A program made the translations under genes and the position numbers. The notes beneath the pieces were generated by a model, which worked only from the letters and a program-made list of their open reading frames with translations, ran no database searches and was not told the DNA's origin. Shown piece after piece: positions 14,101 to 24,199 of a stretch of 64,000 bases of DNA (positions within the stretch are counted from its first letter, which is position 1; each line of letters begins with the position of its first letter). The stretch is from Acanthochromis polyacanthus (lineage: Eukaryota > Chordata > Actinopteri > Pomacentridae), in NCBI RefSeq assembly GCF_021347895.1, contig NC_067122.1:36364215-36428214 (forward strand). Direction: 5' to 3'.

Positions 14101-17100
14101 GCATTTGGTCTCTTGTGACTTTGTATTGATGCACAGGCTTTAGGTAGTCCCGGTGCTCTTTATGGACTGGGACTGGCTTTACACTGCTGGAGATCAGGAC
14201 TGGAATCAGGCCCGAGGGATTTTCCCACTGCTGTTCCAGCTTCTTCCACTGGGAACAACCACACGACCAAGATTGGCTTTCGAGGCTTCTCCGCTCACCC
14301 TGCCGAGGAAAGACATCCTTCGGACCGAAAAGAGACTTTGTACTGAGTCTACGGGTCCACAGAGGAGTTCAACCAGACACAGGTCAAGACCGGGCGCGGC
14401 TCCAACTGCAGAGCCGTCCACCCTCTCTCCTAAATTTACAATTGGAGAAGATTCATAGGTACGCTCAGTTTAGTCGTTAGAAATAATCAGAAATATTTAA
14501 ATTGTTTAATCATGAGCTGTTGCTATGCCCCTGCTAAAGTTATTCAATAAAAAGCGATATTGCATTTAAAGAGAAGATTTATGGATTTCTTAAGACTCAC
14601 CTACTCCGCATACTGGTAAAAAGTTAAGTCTATTGTGTGCATCAGATCTAAAGGTTCTCAAAGGTTACTTTCATCCAACCAGTTACTTTAAACATTACCC
14701 CTGAGGTTAGTATTCCAAACCTCTAAAACTAACCTAGGAATATCACCAAGTGCTAACAGTTATAAGAGGAAAGCTGATTGATAAATCGAATCTGCTACAA
14801 GGGGGGGCTGCCTAATAAAAGAGTATTTGTCAAAATAAGAGGGGTAAGAACCTAGGCGAGTATTCCTCGACACCAGCTTAAATATTCTACTGAATCCTGT
14901 TAGGTAAATTCTAGTAGACCGATAGAACCTGACCCGTTAGACGGAGAACTGCACCTGAATTATCCTGTAAAAAGGGTAAGGAAGGTGGAGACTGACTAAC
15001 AACATACTGCAAAAAACAGAACGAACTAGAGGGCAGCTGCAGTGTTTAGCTGAAGTCAAAGGACAAAGTATATGATTTTGGCTGTAGCTATTGTCTACAC
15101 TGAAAGTGCAGTTTTAGCAGCATGTTAGCAGAGCAGCAGCTTCAGGCTTAATGTGTGGGTTAGGGTTATTGTTGACACACGAGGTGTTCAGATACATTTT
15201 GGAGTTTTAGGTTGCCATGCTTTATTCTTGCATAGCCAGACAGTTTTGTAGTATGTAATTGTCTGACTACACTTCAGCATCATTCTGCTATAGATGAAAA
15301 ACAATGGCAACAAGCTGTCAGATGTTTCTAAAACTTAAACTTAATTCATGTCCTCAAACGGAACACTTTGAAAACACGTTGCTGTTGGTGAGTAGCATTC
15401 ATTTTGGTTCTGTTTAGTAGCTGCAAAACTAATGTGACCGTAACATACAGGACAAGTTTATCAGTTAACATTGTTTTTGTATCGACTAGGAAGATGTTAC
15501 TCCACTGAGTATCGAGGTTGTTTCCCACAGCTCTCTGGAGATCAGAGTAAAAGAGAAATGCGTGTCGAATCATTCTCCTGTCAGATGATCACATGCTAAA
15601 CATGTTTACAGCAGCAGACATCCGCTTGAGTCTTTGTGTAAAAACATTCATATGCCTACATTTTAGGCATCTTAAAATAGCCTTAAAATCATTTTGTGAC
15701 TCTCACACTGACTAAATGAGCTGCCATAGATTACTATGAATGTTAACTAATATCAGTAGGCATGCACATCTGATGTCAGCTTTATGACCTGATAATATTG
15801 TGAACCTTGATAGCCACATCGATTCCACATTTTATTGAGCAGATGGAAACGGTCATATTTCAATTGTAGAAATATGGCAATAATATTTAATATATTCTTT
15901 AAAATTTTCATCTTTCATTATGTGACATTTTAGCCAAGGATTGCATAAAGTCTTTTTTTTTTTTTTAAAGAATCATGAGCACCATAGGCCTTTCACAGTA
16001 TTTTATTCATACTGATAGATCTACAAAAAGCTGATGGATTGCAAACACACAAACTGAATCCCACTGTGTTTTTTTCTTTGGCTGCTCTTAGCTGGATCCT
16101 GCTATTGTTCTGGTGGAATTTCTGCAATGCACAGTGACAAAGGCAGACATTCAGTCCCTAGAGGATGGATTATACTATCGAACAGCTGGTCACCGGGACA
16201 AATATGGCTGAATATGTGGAATGGAAAGTGAAACTCATCCTCCTGCTGGAAGAAGCGGTTTTGCTTAACGTTGGTTCTTTGGACAGAAACAGAACCAAGA
16301 ACTGATTGAATAGGACCAGAGACTAAAAATGGATAATGGTGTTAAAGAGTAGTTAGAGAGTAGGAAAGAAGAAAACCAGAAAAACTGTTGATCCTGAGTG
16401 ATAAAGGGACAAATGTCATGTTTCTGGAGAACTTGGTACCCTCTGATGCCTTTGAAGAATTGACCTGCATTTTGATATAATTGAGAATTAAACCTTAAAT
16501 AGTAGAAACTGGTGTATTTTCTGTGGGCTGGAAATTTAAAAATGATTCTGAAAGTTGTATTTGTGTATTATTGACTGTTTTTACATGGTACAGTGTTCTA
16601 GATTTACTTGTGTTTTAAAATAATCACATTCAGTGCGTCTCTCATGATGGGGTTATTTGCTGCCTTGACAGAATATAATATTTCTCTCATGGTTTATCAA
16701 AATGTCTCTTTCGGTGGGCCCTTTCATCGTCACTGACATCAACCTTTAGAGCTACAGTTCAGGGAGCTGTTCCTGTGGCAGCTTACTGACACCAGCACTC
16801 ATTATTGTTTTGTTTTTTTGTGTGAACGCATAGACTGGGTTATAGATAATTCACTGACACTCTGTCAAAGGAAAACAGGATATTGGGAGGGTCAGTAGAT
16901 AGCAATAGCAGTGATGTGTTAAAAATATCCTTGTACAGGTTTTATAATAAAAACACCAAGCTACACCCCACAGGCTGGGAGTTTGACACCAGCTGTCAGT
17001 GCTAAAATGTGGAAATGAAATAGGAAGCTTTTAAGCTAGTTACTATTTGTAAAGGGGGCTAATTAGATTTGACTAATTGTACTAAATATTTGATTTCTGT

Positions 17101-20100
17101 GTCATTATAATGAAAACTCACCTGTTGGTGCACCTGGTTTAATTCTGTCATTTTCCACCACAGGAGTACCTGAGTCTGTATCCCCTCGATAAAATGACTC
17201 TGGCTCCAGACCCTGATGTCCCTAAACTTCTGCCACCTGTAGCCTACAACCCCTGGATGGATGTCAGGAAGAGAGAGGATGTCCAGAAACTCAACATCAG
17301 CTTCCCTTATGGACCGATTCCTAAAGATTTCCAGGTTTGAAATGTCTGCTCTCAACATTCTTCAACCTCTAGTAATTTGGTTCCTGTGTTCATGCTTCTT
17401 GAAACAAGTGGTGAAACAGTCGTGTTTTGTGTTCTGTCTTCCAGCTGCGTATTCGTCAGCACTACTACGCTGCTGTGTCTTATGTGGACTCTCAGGTCGG
17501 GCGGCTGCTCAGTGCTCTGGATGAGCTGCAGCTGACCAACAGCACTGTGGTGGTGTTCACCTCTGATCATGGTTAGTAGACACATGCTTCACATGAACCG
17601 TGTTAACCCTCAGAACCTCAGAATTTGAAAATCTGGCCTCTCTTTCAAGCAGTTTCTGGGAGTTGTTTTTTTTTTTTTTTTTTTTTTTTACTCATTTGGG
17701 TTAATTTTTACTGCAGTATAAAGTCCTGCAGTATGACAGTGTCAGAAGTAAACCCAGATATTTGTGCCAGTTATAATAATGCAATCAGCAATTAAAGAAA
17801 GCAGATAAAAACAAAATGTCTTTGAATATTTTACAGTATAAAAAACAAAATCGAATTATGATGAACACATTTTTTTATTGCTCTTTGGTGCTATGAGTCA
17901 TACAAAAATAATGGTGACTCTACAAATCGCCAAATGAGTATATCTGCAACCAAAACTCTGTCGGGGCGGTTGGGGTTTGATGTTCCCAGCTAGTGCCTCT
18001 CTGTGTTGTTTGTATTCCGATGTGGTTTGTGACTACGGACATTAGAGCTTCCGTTAGCTGCTGCTAATTTGGTGAGGAGCTACCAGTCTTAGTGAAAACT
18101 GTGGCTCCTGTTAGCAGTCTGCTTTTCGTAACTTCAGTTCTCACTTATTGTGTGTTAAATATGTGTGTTTAGAGGCACCGGTTTTGTTTAGTTACTTCTG
18201 TGTGCTATTTACTTGTTTGTATTAGTTTCTGTTACTTATTATGGATGTTGCTATTGTGTTTATGCTTGGCTAGAGAGTTATTTGTTTTGTATTTCTTTAG
18301 CTAGTTTGTGAACTCTGTTAGCCTTCATTTGGTTTTATTGGGTTCTTTAATTTAGCAGCATCCACAGCCCTCTTTTCTTGTGTTATCACTGTTCTTTTGT
18401 GTTAATTAGGCACTGAGCAATAGATTACTTTTCCTGAGCCAAGAACATCTGGTGATTTTTGTTACACCCAGCTGACCCTACAGGTTGGATCGTAGCAATG
18501 CATATTCCACATATTCCATACTTGTATCCTACCTGCTCGTTGTAAACAGCTTTCAATCCAGTGGAATGGTCCCTAAAGTTTTTTTTTTCTTCAAAGTTTT
18601 CATGACTGTTGACCGCCGCTGAGTCAATCATGACTTCACAGTTGTGCTAGAATTTTCTTTTTTTTCAGAATGTGGTGCAAGAAGTTCATATTTGACGACG
18701 ATTTGATGACGCTGGTTTTTAAGAGAGATGTGCAGAAGTGATTTTGAGGAAATGTCATGATTTTAAGCACAAATGTGGTGAAGTTTTGCGATGGGACAGC
18801 ACATCTCAGATGATTAGTTCAAGGTCCCTTGGAAAGTTGAGAATCTGGCCTCAATTTCTGGCTCTGATAAATGTAGGAGTTTTGGTGGGTCCTTTTTTTT
18901 TTTTTTTTTAGGATAATATGACTTTCAAACTTGCTAGAAGGATTTTGGGGTTCAGAGGCTTAACCTGGTGTTACTCTGATTATTTCCTAAAACCCTGACA
19001 TGTCTGTTTGGAGTATTTAGTAGAATAAACAGTTCAAATATCAGTCATCAGGGTCTCAGCGTCCACTGTTTTGGAGGTGATGCGTTTATTGAGCCTCTGA
19101 GAATCTTTGTTGTCGCTGTCTTTGATCACCAGATGGCAGTGTTGTAACACCAAACTGTGCCATCACCTCTTTCACAACTTCACTTTGCTCCAAAACCCCA
19201 TCTTTTTTTTTTTCTTCACCACCTCCCTTTAAAACAAAAAAAAAAAAAACAACTTTGTGACTTGGAAACCTAGTTTTCTTGTATTGTTTCCATCAGTGTA
19301 GGATGCTAGTCTGAAAACTTTCTGACTGTTTAATATTTTACTCGGTATTTTACCCAGCTTGATGAAATGCAATGATTTTCAAATACAAGATGATTGAGAA
19401 GAACATCAGTGCGATGGATGGCATCAAATGTATTTCCTGTATTTAACATTTTTTTCTATGATATAGATTAATTGGCTTTTATTTCTCCTGTCTGTGTTTT
19501 TGAACTCACATCTTTCACATCTCTTTTGTCTCTGTCTTTTATTGTAGGCTGGTCATTAGGAGAGCATGGGGAATGGGCTAAATACTCCAACTTTGATGTG
19601 GCGACACGTGTCCCTCTGATCTTCTTTGTTCCTGATGTCACCACCAACCATAATCAGTGGAAAACATCCACCTTCCCCTTTATTGATGTCTTTATCCAGT
19701 CAGATCACAGCTTCAGTAGTAAGGCCTCCACAGACGACAAATGAGTCCGTATTGATAACATAAAATGTACATTTATTTTCATCCATTTAAAGCACGCTGC
19801 ATGTGGAGTCATGAAAGGGAAGTCAAGTTCGATAAAAAATTTTTGCTCCTAATTGGTCGTATAAACCTCGTTGAAACATTTATTAATATGCCAACTCGAC
19901 TTTAATGAAGTCTTTGATATACATGGAGAGCTGCAAAAGTATTTAGACAGGGATACACTTTGATATTTTGCCTCCGGACAGTTTTTACTTCAGATACAAG
20001 TGGTGCAATGATGATGAAATTTAAGTGCAGGACATTTAGCAATTTTTAGTGGATATCTTGACTGTTCTTAGTGGATAAAGCTCTGCATGTGGATGACTCT

Positions 20101-23100
20101 TCTCTCCCTCTTAGATGACAAAGTTGTCAGAAACATGGTGGAGCTGGTCGACGTGTTTCCTACAGTCTCCCACCTGGCTGGCCTCAGTGCACCTCGATAC
20201 TGTCCTGACGTTTCCTTCCAGGTATCAGAAAATGAAAACAAATGACTTGACTTTTCCCCTAACATGAGGTTGACATTTGTAGTTTTGAGATGTTTCAACT
20301 ATGGGATGGATTGGCATGAAATTGTCCTTTTGCTGTAACAAATCAATTTGTAACATTTATTAGCCTAAATGAATTACATTTATAAATAAAAAGATAGTAA
20401 TTGAATGATTTTAACCTCATTGTTTAACTTGACAACTCCTACAATGACATCATTTGTCTGTTTTAAAGAAGGAGACATGGCATCCAGCTTGGTCTGGTTA
20501 AAGCTGCTGTTACTGACAAAATGACTTCATCCCTCCACCAGTCAGTCGAGTTTATTTGATTAGATTCTGTTTGTGAGCTAGTATGGATCTGTAGTGTTGA
20601 ACAATGGCCAGGAAAGTGTATTTGCTCAACATTACAATTTCACAGTATCGTTGACTTTCACTTTTTGAGATATTAAATGTCAGAAACATTTTGTCCTATC
20701 AGGCATTTGTAGGGGTGTCCTGAACCCAGTCATGTGAATTTTAAAGTAATCAATGATCACACTTACCTCTAAATACAACCACACTTAGATCCATAGATGT
20801 CCCTCTAAACCAGTATCAAACTCATTTTAGGGCCACATTCAGCCCAATTTGATCTCTACTAGACCGGACCAGTAAAATCACAGCATAATAACCTATGAAT
20901 AACCACAACTCCTAATTTTTCCTTTGTTTTAGTGCAAAAAGGTTTTTGAAAATTTTCACATCTAAGAAATTATCTTTTTACAAAACATCATGAACAACCT
21001 GAAAAATAAGATAAATTTCAACAATACTATGCCTCAGTTTATCATTTACACATTACTACTTCCACATTATAGTGTGTCTATAAAGGCACAAAGCATTTAG
21101 TCACAGCTATCTGAAACTGAATGATACAGTATTTTACGTAATAACCAGAAAAAATCTAATTAAAAAAAGACAAAAAAACGAACAAAAACAAGACCAAAGA
21201 TGAGCACAAAATGACAAATGAGACACAAAACAAAATGAGACAAACGACATGAAACAAAAAGAGGAAAAAATTACAAAGCAACAACAAAATAGACAATTGA
21301 CACACAAGTGAGACAAAAACAGCCACAAAATGACAAAAACAAAAGGACAAAAAAGACAAGCAAGACAAAAAAAACACAAAACACCAAAAATGATGCTCAA
21401 AACAACGAATAAAGTGAAACACAAAATGACAAAAACAAAAGCGAGACCAAAAAGAAACACAAAACGGCAAAACCAAGAAAATTACAAAAATATGAGAAAC
21501 GCCAAATCAGACCAAAAAATGACAAAAACAAAACAAAATATTGCAAAATTGAGACACAAAAAGACGAACAATGATCAATCCAGTATTTTACTTTATGATT
21601 AAAAAAACAACTTGTTGTTGTCTAGAAATGATTTTAAATTTATAGTTTTACAAATTTACAGTTTAGAGTTAATCTAATTTTTACACTTTCCAAAGTCGTT
21701 CCGTGGGCCGGATTGGACCCTCTGGTGGGCCAGTTTTGGCCCATGGACCGAGTGTTTGACACCCCTGCTCTAGGATGTTTGATTAATATCTTTTGCAAAC
21801 CCAAATTATCCAATCACTGTGCTGTCCTGAGGTCAGTAAGCCTCATTAGAGTCTCTGTCAATGTGCTCCTTGACTAGCTAAACTCTTTGCTTGTCAACAC
21901 TTTAGTACCTGCCTCCTCTGGTTGCTACAGTGTTAAGGAATAATGGACTCCACCTGGTGGTCCAAGCAGGTACTACAGCTAGTATACAACAACTGAAGAG
22001 AGCGTTATCTCAGAAAATGTTATTGGTATCAGCAGATACTGATATTAAATGACTCGACTTGAATCGGAAGCCAAAAATACTTGATGGTGACATCCCTTGT
22101 TTTTTGTGAATTTTTGTTAGAAATAACAAAATGACACAATGAATATATTGGTTATCCAATGTTGTCAGTTGGAAAATTTCATCATGTTTCCCAGACCTAA
22201 TTCCCTCAACATGTCTGTTAGATATCTAATTCATAAAAACTGGACAGATGGATGAACATTTCAAGCAATAAACCTCTGGCCACAGCTGTCACCCACAAAA
22301 TGGCATAATGACATAAAAATACAATCTAATGTTAATTATAAAATGTATTTGCATTCCTCTGACAATCTGCTATAAATGTATGACAAAAATGTTCTTGTAT
22401 TTAATATTGCACGACTACACGAGCATCAGCATGTTAGCATTCAGTGGATGATTCAGATGTTGGGGGGCTGAAAGTTCAGGTATCGATATATTGTCCCACA
22501 TTCATCACATAAATGTTTTATTAAAAATGGGAAATGTAGATGTATCTGTTCACTTTGGACAACATATAAACAGATAGCGATATATTAATGATCTGGTTCA
22601 AGCTCAAAGCTCCACTGTGTCCACATGAAGCCTCTCAGAGTTGTAATCTGCTTATTTTATTCTCAACGCTGTGTTCTGAGGTTGTTTACTTACTTCAGGT
22701 CACATTCTCCTCCTCTTCACATTGTATCAGAATAGAACTGGTATTTTTGCGCTGCCGTCAGAGTTCAAATGTCATCGCATTAACATGGCCAAACAAAACA
22801 AATGGAGAAGGAAGACCTGCTTAAACAGGCTCAAGCCTTCCTGACACGAGTGCGATCTAACCGACTCTGACAAGCGCTTCCTTTGCTCTGCGGCCTGTTT
22901 TCTTGCTTTCAGAAGAAGCTCTGTACCGAAGGACAGGACCGAGCTTCCACCTTTACATCCCGAGAAGGACGAAAGGATGAAGAACGTATAGCTTTTAGCC
23001 AATACCCTCGACCTGCTGATACACCACAGGTAGTGATGTTCAAAAAGCAAATGAGCCGGTTGAAGGTTAAGCCTTTGGAGTTTTGTATCCGTCTGGAAAC

Positions 23101-23859
23101 GGTGCACTAGTAGGCAGATTTTAATAAAGACATACTGGTGCTTTTACTAAGTTGCTTGTGAATTTGCATGTAAAATTTTGTAATTAGTAGAGGTCAAAGC
23201 TCTGTGACTCTCTGCTTTGCTTGTACACCTTCAAACACGTGATCTTTGAGTTAAATATTGAGCTGAGTGCTGCACCTGCTGGAGGTTAATCTCTGGATGT
23301 AACAGTTTGGATCTCAGCTGCAGATTTGACCGTTTTGCAGAAATAGTTTTCCAGTTTGTTTTTGTTCTAAATTTTTCTTTTAGGTGAACTCTGACCTCCC
23401 CGACCTCAAAGACATTACGGTCATGGGTTACTCCCTGCGCACCTGGGACTACAGATACACTCTGTGGCTGGGCTTCAACCCCAAAACATTTCAGGTATCG
23501 CATACCTACACATCACGGCACTCCTCTTCCTCTTATCTGCTTCTGTCTATTATTCCCCTCTGTGTGAATGTATTAAGTTCAGGCTGGGGAGTTGAGTGTG
23601 ATGGATCCATCCATCTTGTCTCACACAATGTGTTGGAGACATTTTCCGTGACAGAAACGGATTATATTTGTCTGTATCATCCATCTGTCTCTCCATCCAG
23701 GTGAATGTGTCTGATGTGCACGGAGGAGAGCTGTACATCCTGGAGGACGACCCCAGTCAGGACAACAACATCTACAACAGCATCTTTACTGACTCTGATC
23801 ACACCGTGGTGATGAGGAAGATGGCCAGTCTTCCTCCTGTTAGTAGGAATTCATTTTGA
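5123..23859 (+). CDS. ids: Iduronate 2-sulfatase (12 coding exons)
   Basis: Lysosomal sulfatase that removes the 2-O-sulfate from iduronate in heparan and dermatan sulfate. Exons: 5123-5219, 6049-6185, 6301-6478, 6595-6683, 9691-9891, 17164-17334, 17445-17571, 19548-19718, 20115-20221, 22913-23029, 23384-23494 and 23701-23859; all borders are GT-AG, the phases agree, and the product is about 554 aa (human 550). An N-terminal hydrophobic signal peptide ([14 protein letters not shown]) is followed by metal-binding MADDLR (D43-D44), the formylglycine motif CAPSR (C82), [16 protein letters not shown] and TSDHGW (D332-H333). N-glycosylation sequons are kept (NYT, NHT, NVT, NIS, NST, NVS). The start could be 5123 or the in-frame ATG at 5144, which gives 547 aa. 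Exons 1-7 have the human borders as I recall them. Introns 4, 5, 7 and 9 are large and hold mobile elements. Nothing suggests a pseudogene. Confidence 0.97.
5575..5700. mobile_element. Tc1-like inverted-repeat fragment in ids intron 1
   Basis: The segment carrying CCAAAAGTATTGGAACAGT and, further on, CATCAAAAGATGAATATGAG looks like the terminal inverted repeat of a fish Tc1-type element. No transposase and no opposing end are visible before exon 2, so it is a solo or truncated end. Confidence 0.4.
6684..9690 (+). other. ids intron 4
   Basis: A 3.0 kb intron between the GIASNHTDD exon and the MCRGEDGK exon. It holds a short CA run (about 7738-7753) and otherwise AT-rich sequence in which I recognise no gene or named repeat. 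Its donor is AAG/gtaaga and its acceptor is ttccag at 9685-9690. Confidence 0.8.
10140..11065 (-). pseudogene. Decayed Tc1/mariner-type transposase in ids intron 5
   Basis: Two minus-strand blocks read as pieces of a DDE_3-type transposase. The upstream block (about 10800-11065) gives [20 protein letters not shown] and [13 protein letters not shown], typical of an N-terminal HTH-plus-linker region. The downstream block (10163-10399) gives [12 protein letters not shown], then [18 protein letters not shown], which correspond to the second catalytic D and the region around the last catalytic acid of the Tc1 fold. The blocks are separated by frameshifts and stops. The element is antisense to ids. 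I cannot fix its ends; a likely left edge is near 10085-10140 and the right edge is near 11100. Confidence 0.7.
12369..12375 (+). promoter_or_regulatory. TATA box-like site in ids intron 5
   Basis: TATAAAA follows GAGCG and is followed by a GC-richer segment containing CCCCCGGGGAGAGTTGTTCC. The context looks like the U3/R boundary of a long terminal repeat or a compact promoter rather than random intron. It faces plus, opposite to the macro-like frame that begins about 260 bp downstream. Confidence 0.35.
12632..14368 (-). pseudogene. Antisense reading frame with macro-domain-like region, disrupted by stops
   Basis: One minus-strand frame stays open over about 1.7 kb except for four isolated stops: TGA 13535-13537, TAA 13301-13303, TGA 12992-12994 and TAA 13025-13027. 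The N-terminal part is acidic, Ser/Pro rich and low in complexity. Positions about 13666-13172 read like a macro (ADP-ribose-binding) fold: [14 protein letters not shown] and ALHKRAG stand where macro domains have the loop-1 block and the AIHRAAG helix, then SVVVTSGG and YYSIIHL, then VVISVDGV with LPWEVA, then KQLVIITS. The usual NAAN/GGGV residues are absent, so ADP-ribose chemistry is doubtful. A KR/acidic tail follows. At the far end the frame crosses a poly-A run (plus-strand T run near 12715). It may be the gag-like or accessory ORF of a retroelement, or a retrocopy of a host macro protein; I cannot tell. It lies inside ids intron 5, antisense to ids. Confidence 0.5.
14369..17163 (+). 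other. Rest of ids intron 5
   Basis: It contains an AATAAA at 14547-14552 just past the macro-like frame, then 400 bp of LTR-like unique sequence (14580-15000) whose origin I cannot name, then AT-rich intron with a T run at about 15952-15966. No coding sequence is evident before exon 6 at 17164. Confidence 0.5.
17572..19547 (+). other. ids intron 7, with T-rich runs
   Basis: A 2.0 kb intron. Long T runs occur near 17665-17690, 18893-18910 and 19203-19214, with an A run near 19238. Two of them (about 17630-17690 and 18835-18910) follow a shared AATCTGGCCTC motif, which suggests two copies of one short repeat. No gene is visible. Confidence 0.6.
20811..21767. mobile_element. hAT-type MITE, copy A, in ids intron 9
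   Basis: The ends are imperfect inverted repeats: CAGTATCAAACTCATTTTAG at the left and GTGTTTGACACCCCTG at the right. Flanks CTCTAAAC and CTCTAGGA look like a diverged 8-bp target duplication. The inner side of each end has GGGCC-rich blocks, as in the widespread fish CAGGGGTGTCAAACTC family. The element has no transposase. Its centre is occupied by an A-rich tandem array (21150-21565) that is absent from copy B at 27131. Confidence 0.75.
21150..21565. repeat. A-rich tandem array inside the copy A MITE
   Basis: About 415 bp made of loosely repeated units built on ACAAAATGACAAAAACA and AGACACAAAA. Its complement is open in two frames and yields cysteine- and phenylalanine-rich strings, which is a composition effect and not a gene. 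Confidence 0.8.
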
Positions 23860-23934
23860 AGAAACATGCCTGTCTCCCTTCGTGCATTCATTTCCTTGTT
23901 TACTTGTTTCCTGACTGGTTGTTTTTGCGTCCAG

Positions 23935-24015
23935 ACGGTGAGACTGCAGATGAGAATGAAGCTGCAGTTATGCTACCTCACAGCAGGGATGAAGACGAGT
24001 GGAGGGAAGGCGTGA
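23935..24015 (+). CDS. ids: Possible alternative last coding exon of ids
   Basis: Exon 12 contains an in-frame GTTAGT donor at 23839 (after CTTCCTCCT), and 96 bp later there is a strong polypyrimidine tract with gtccag at 23929-23934. Splicing these joins phase 0 to ACG GTG AGA CTG and gives 26 further codons with TVRLQMRMKLQLCYLTAG near the start, ending in TGA at 24013-24015. The product would be about 574 aa instead of 554. The same GTTAGT donor is used by exons 1 and 7 of this gene. The basic-amphipathic sequence looks coding, but no protein alignment was available. Confidence 0.5.
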   Translation, partial: TVRLQMRMKLQLCYLTAGMKTSGGKA

Positions 24016-24151
24016 TGATGGGAATGAAACACAACAGATGGACAGCTGGGGACGAGTACAAAGGGAAGACGGATGGATGAAGAGGGAAAAAAAGGCTTGA
24101 ATGCTGCTTTTACTGTAATCTGTACATGTTTCAGTATTATATTGTATTCAT

Positions 24152-24157
24152 ATTAAA
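24152..24157 (+). terminator. Candidate ids polyadenylation signal
   Basis: ATTAAA sits about 290 bp past the exon 12 stop, followed by a T/G-rich stretch (TGTTTTGGTTTTGTTTT), as expected for a cleavage site. No better hexamer is seen closer to the stop. Confidence 0.45.
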
Positions 24158-24199
24158 TGTTTTGGTTTTGTTTTCAGGCTAGAGTTCCTTAAGAACCTG

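Noticed and set aside
21134..21476. Two long minus-strand frames rich in Cys, Phe and Val
   Set aside because: They are the complement of the A-rich tandem array; length reflects lack of stops in low-complexity DNA.
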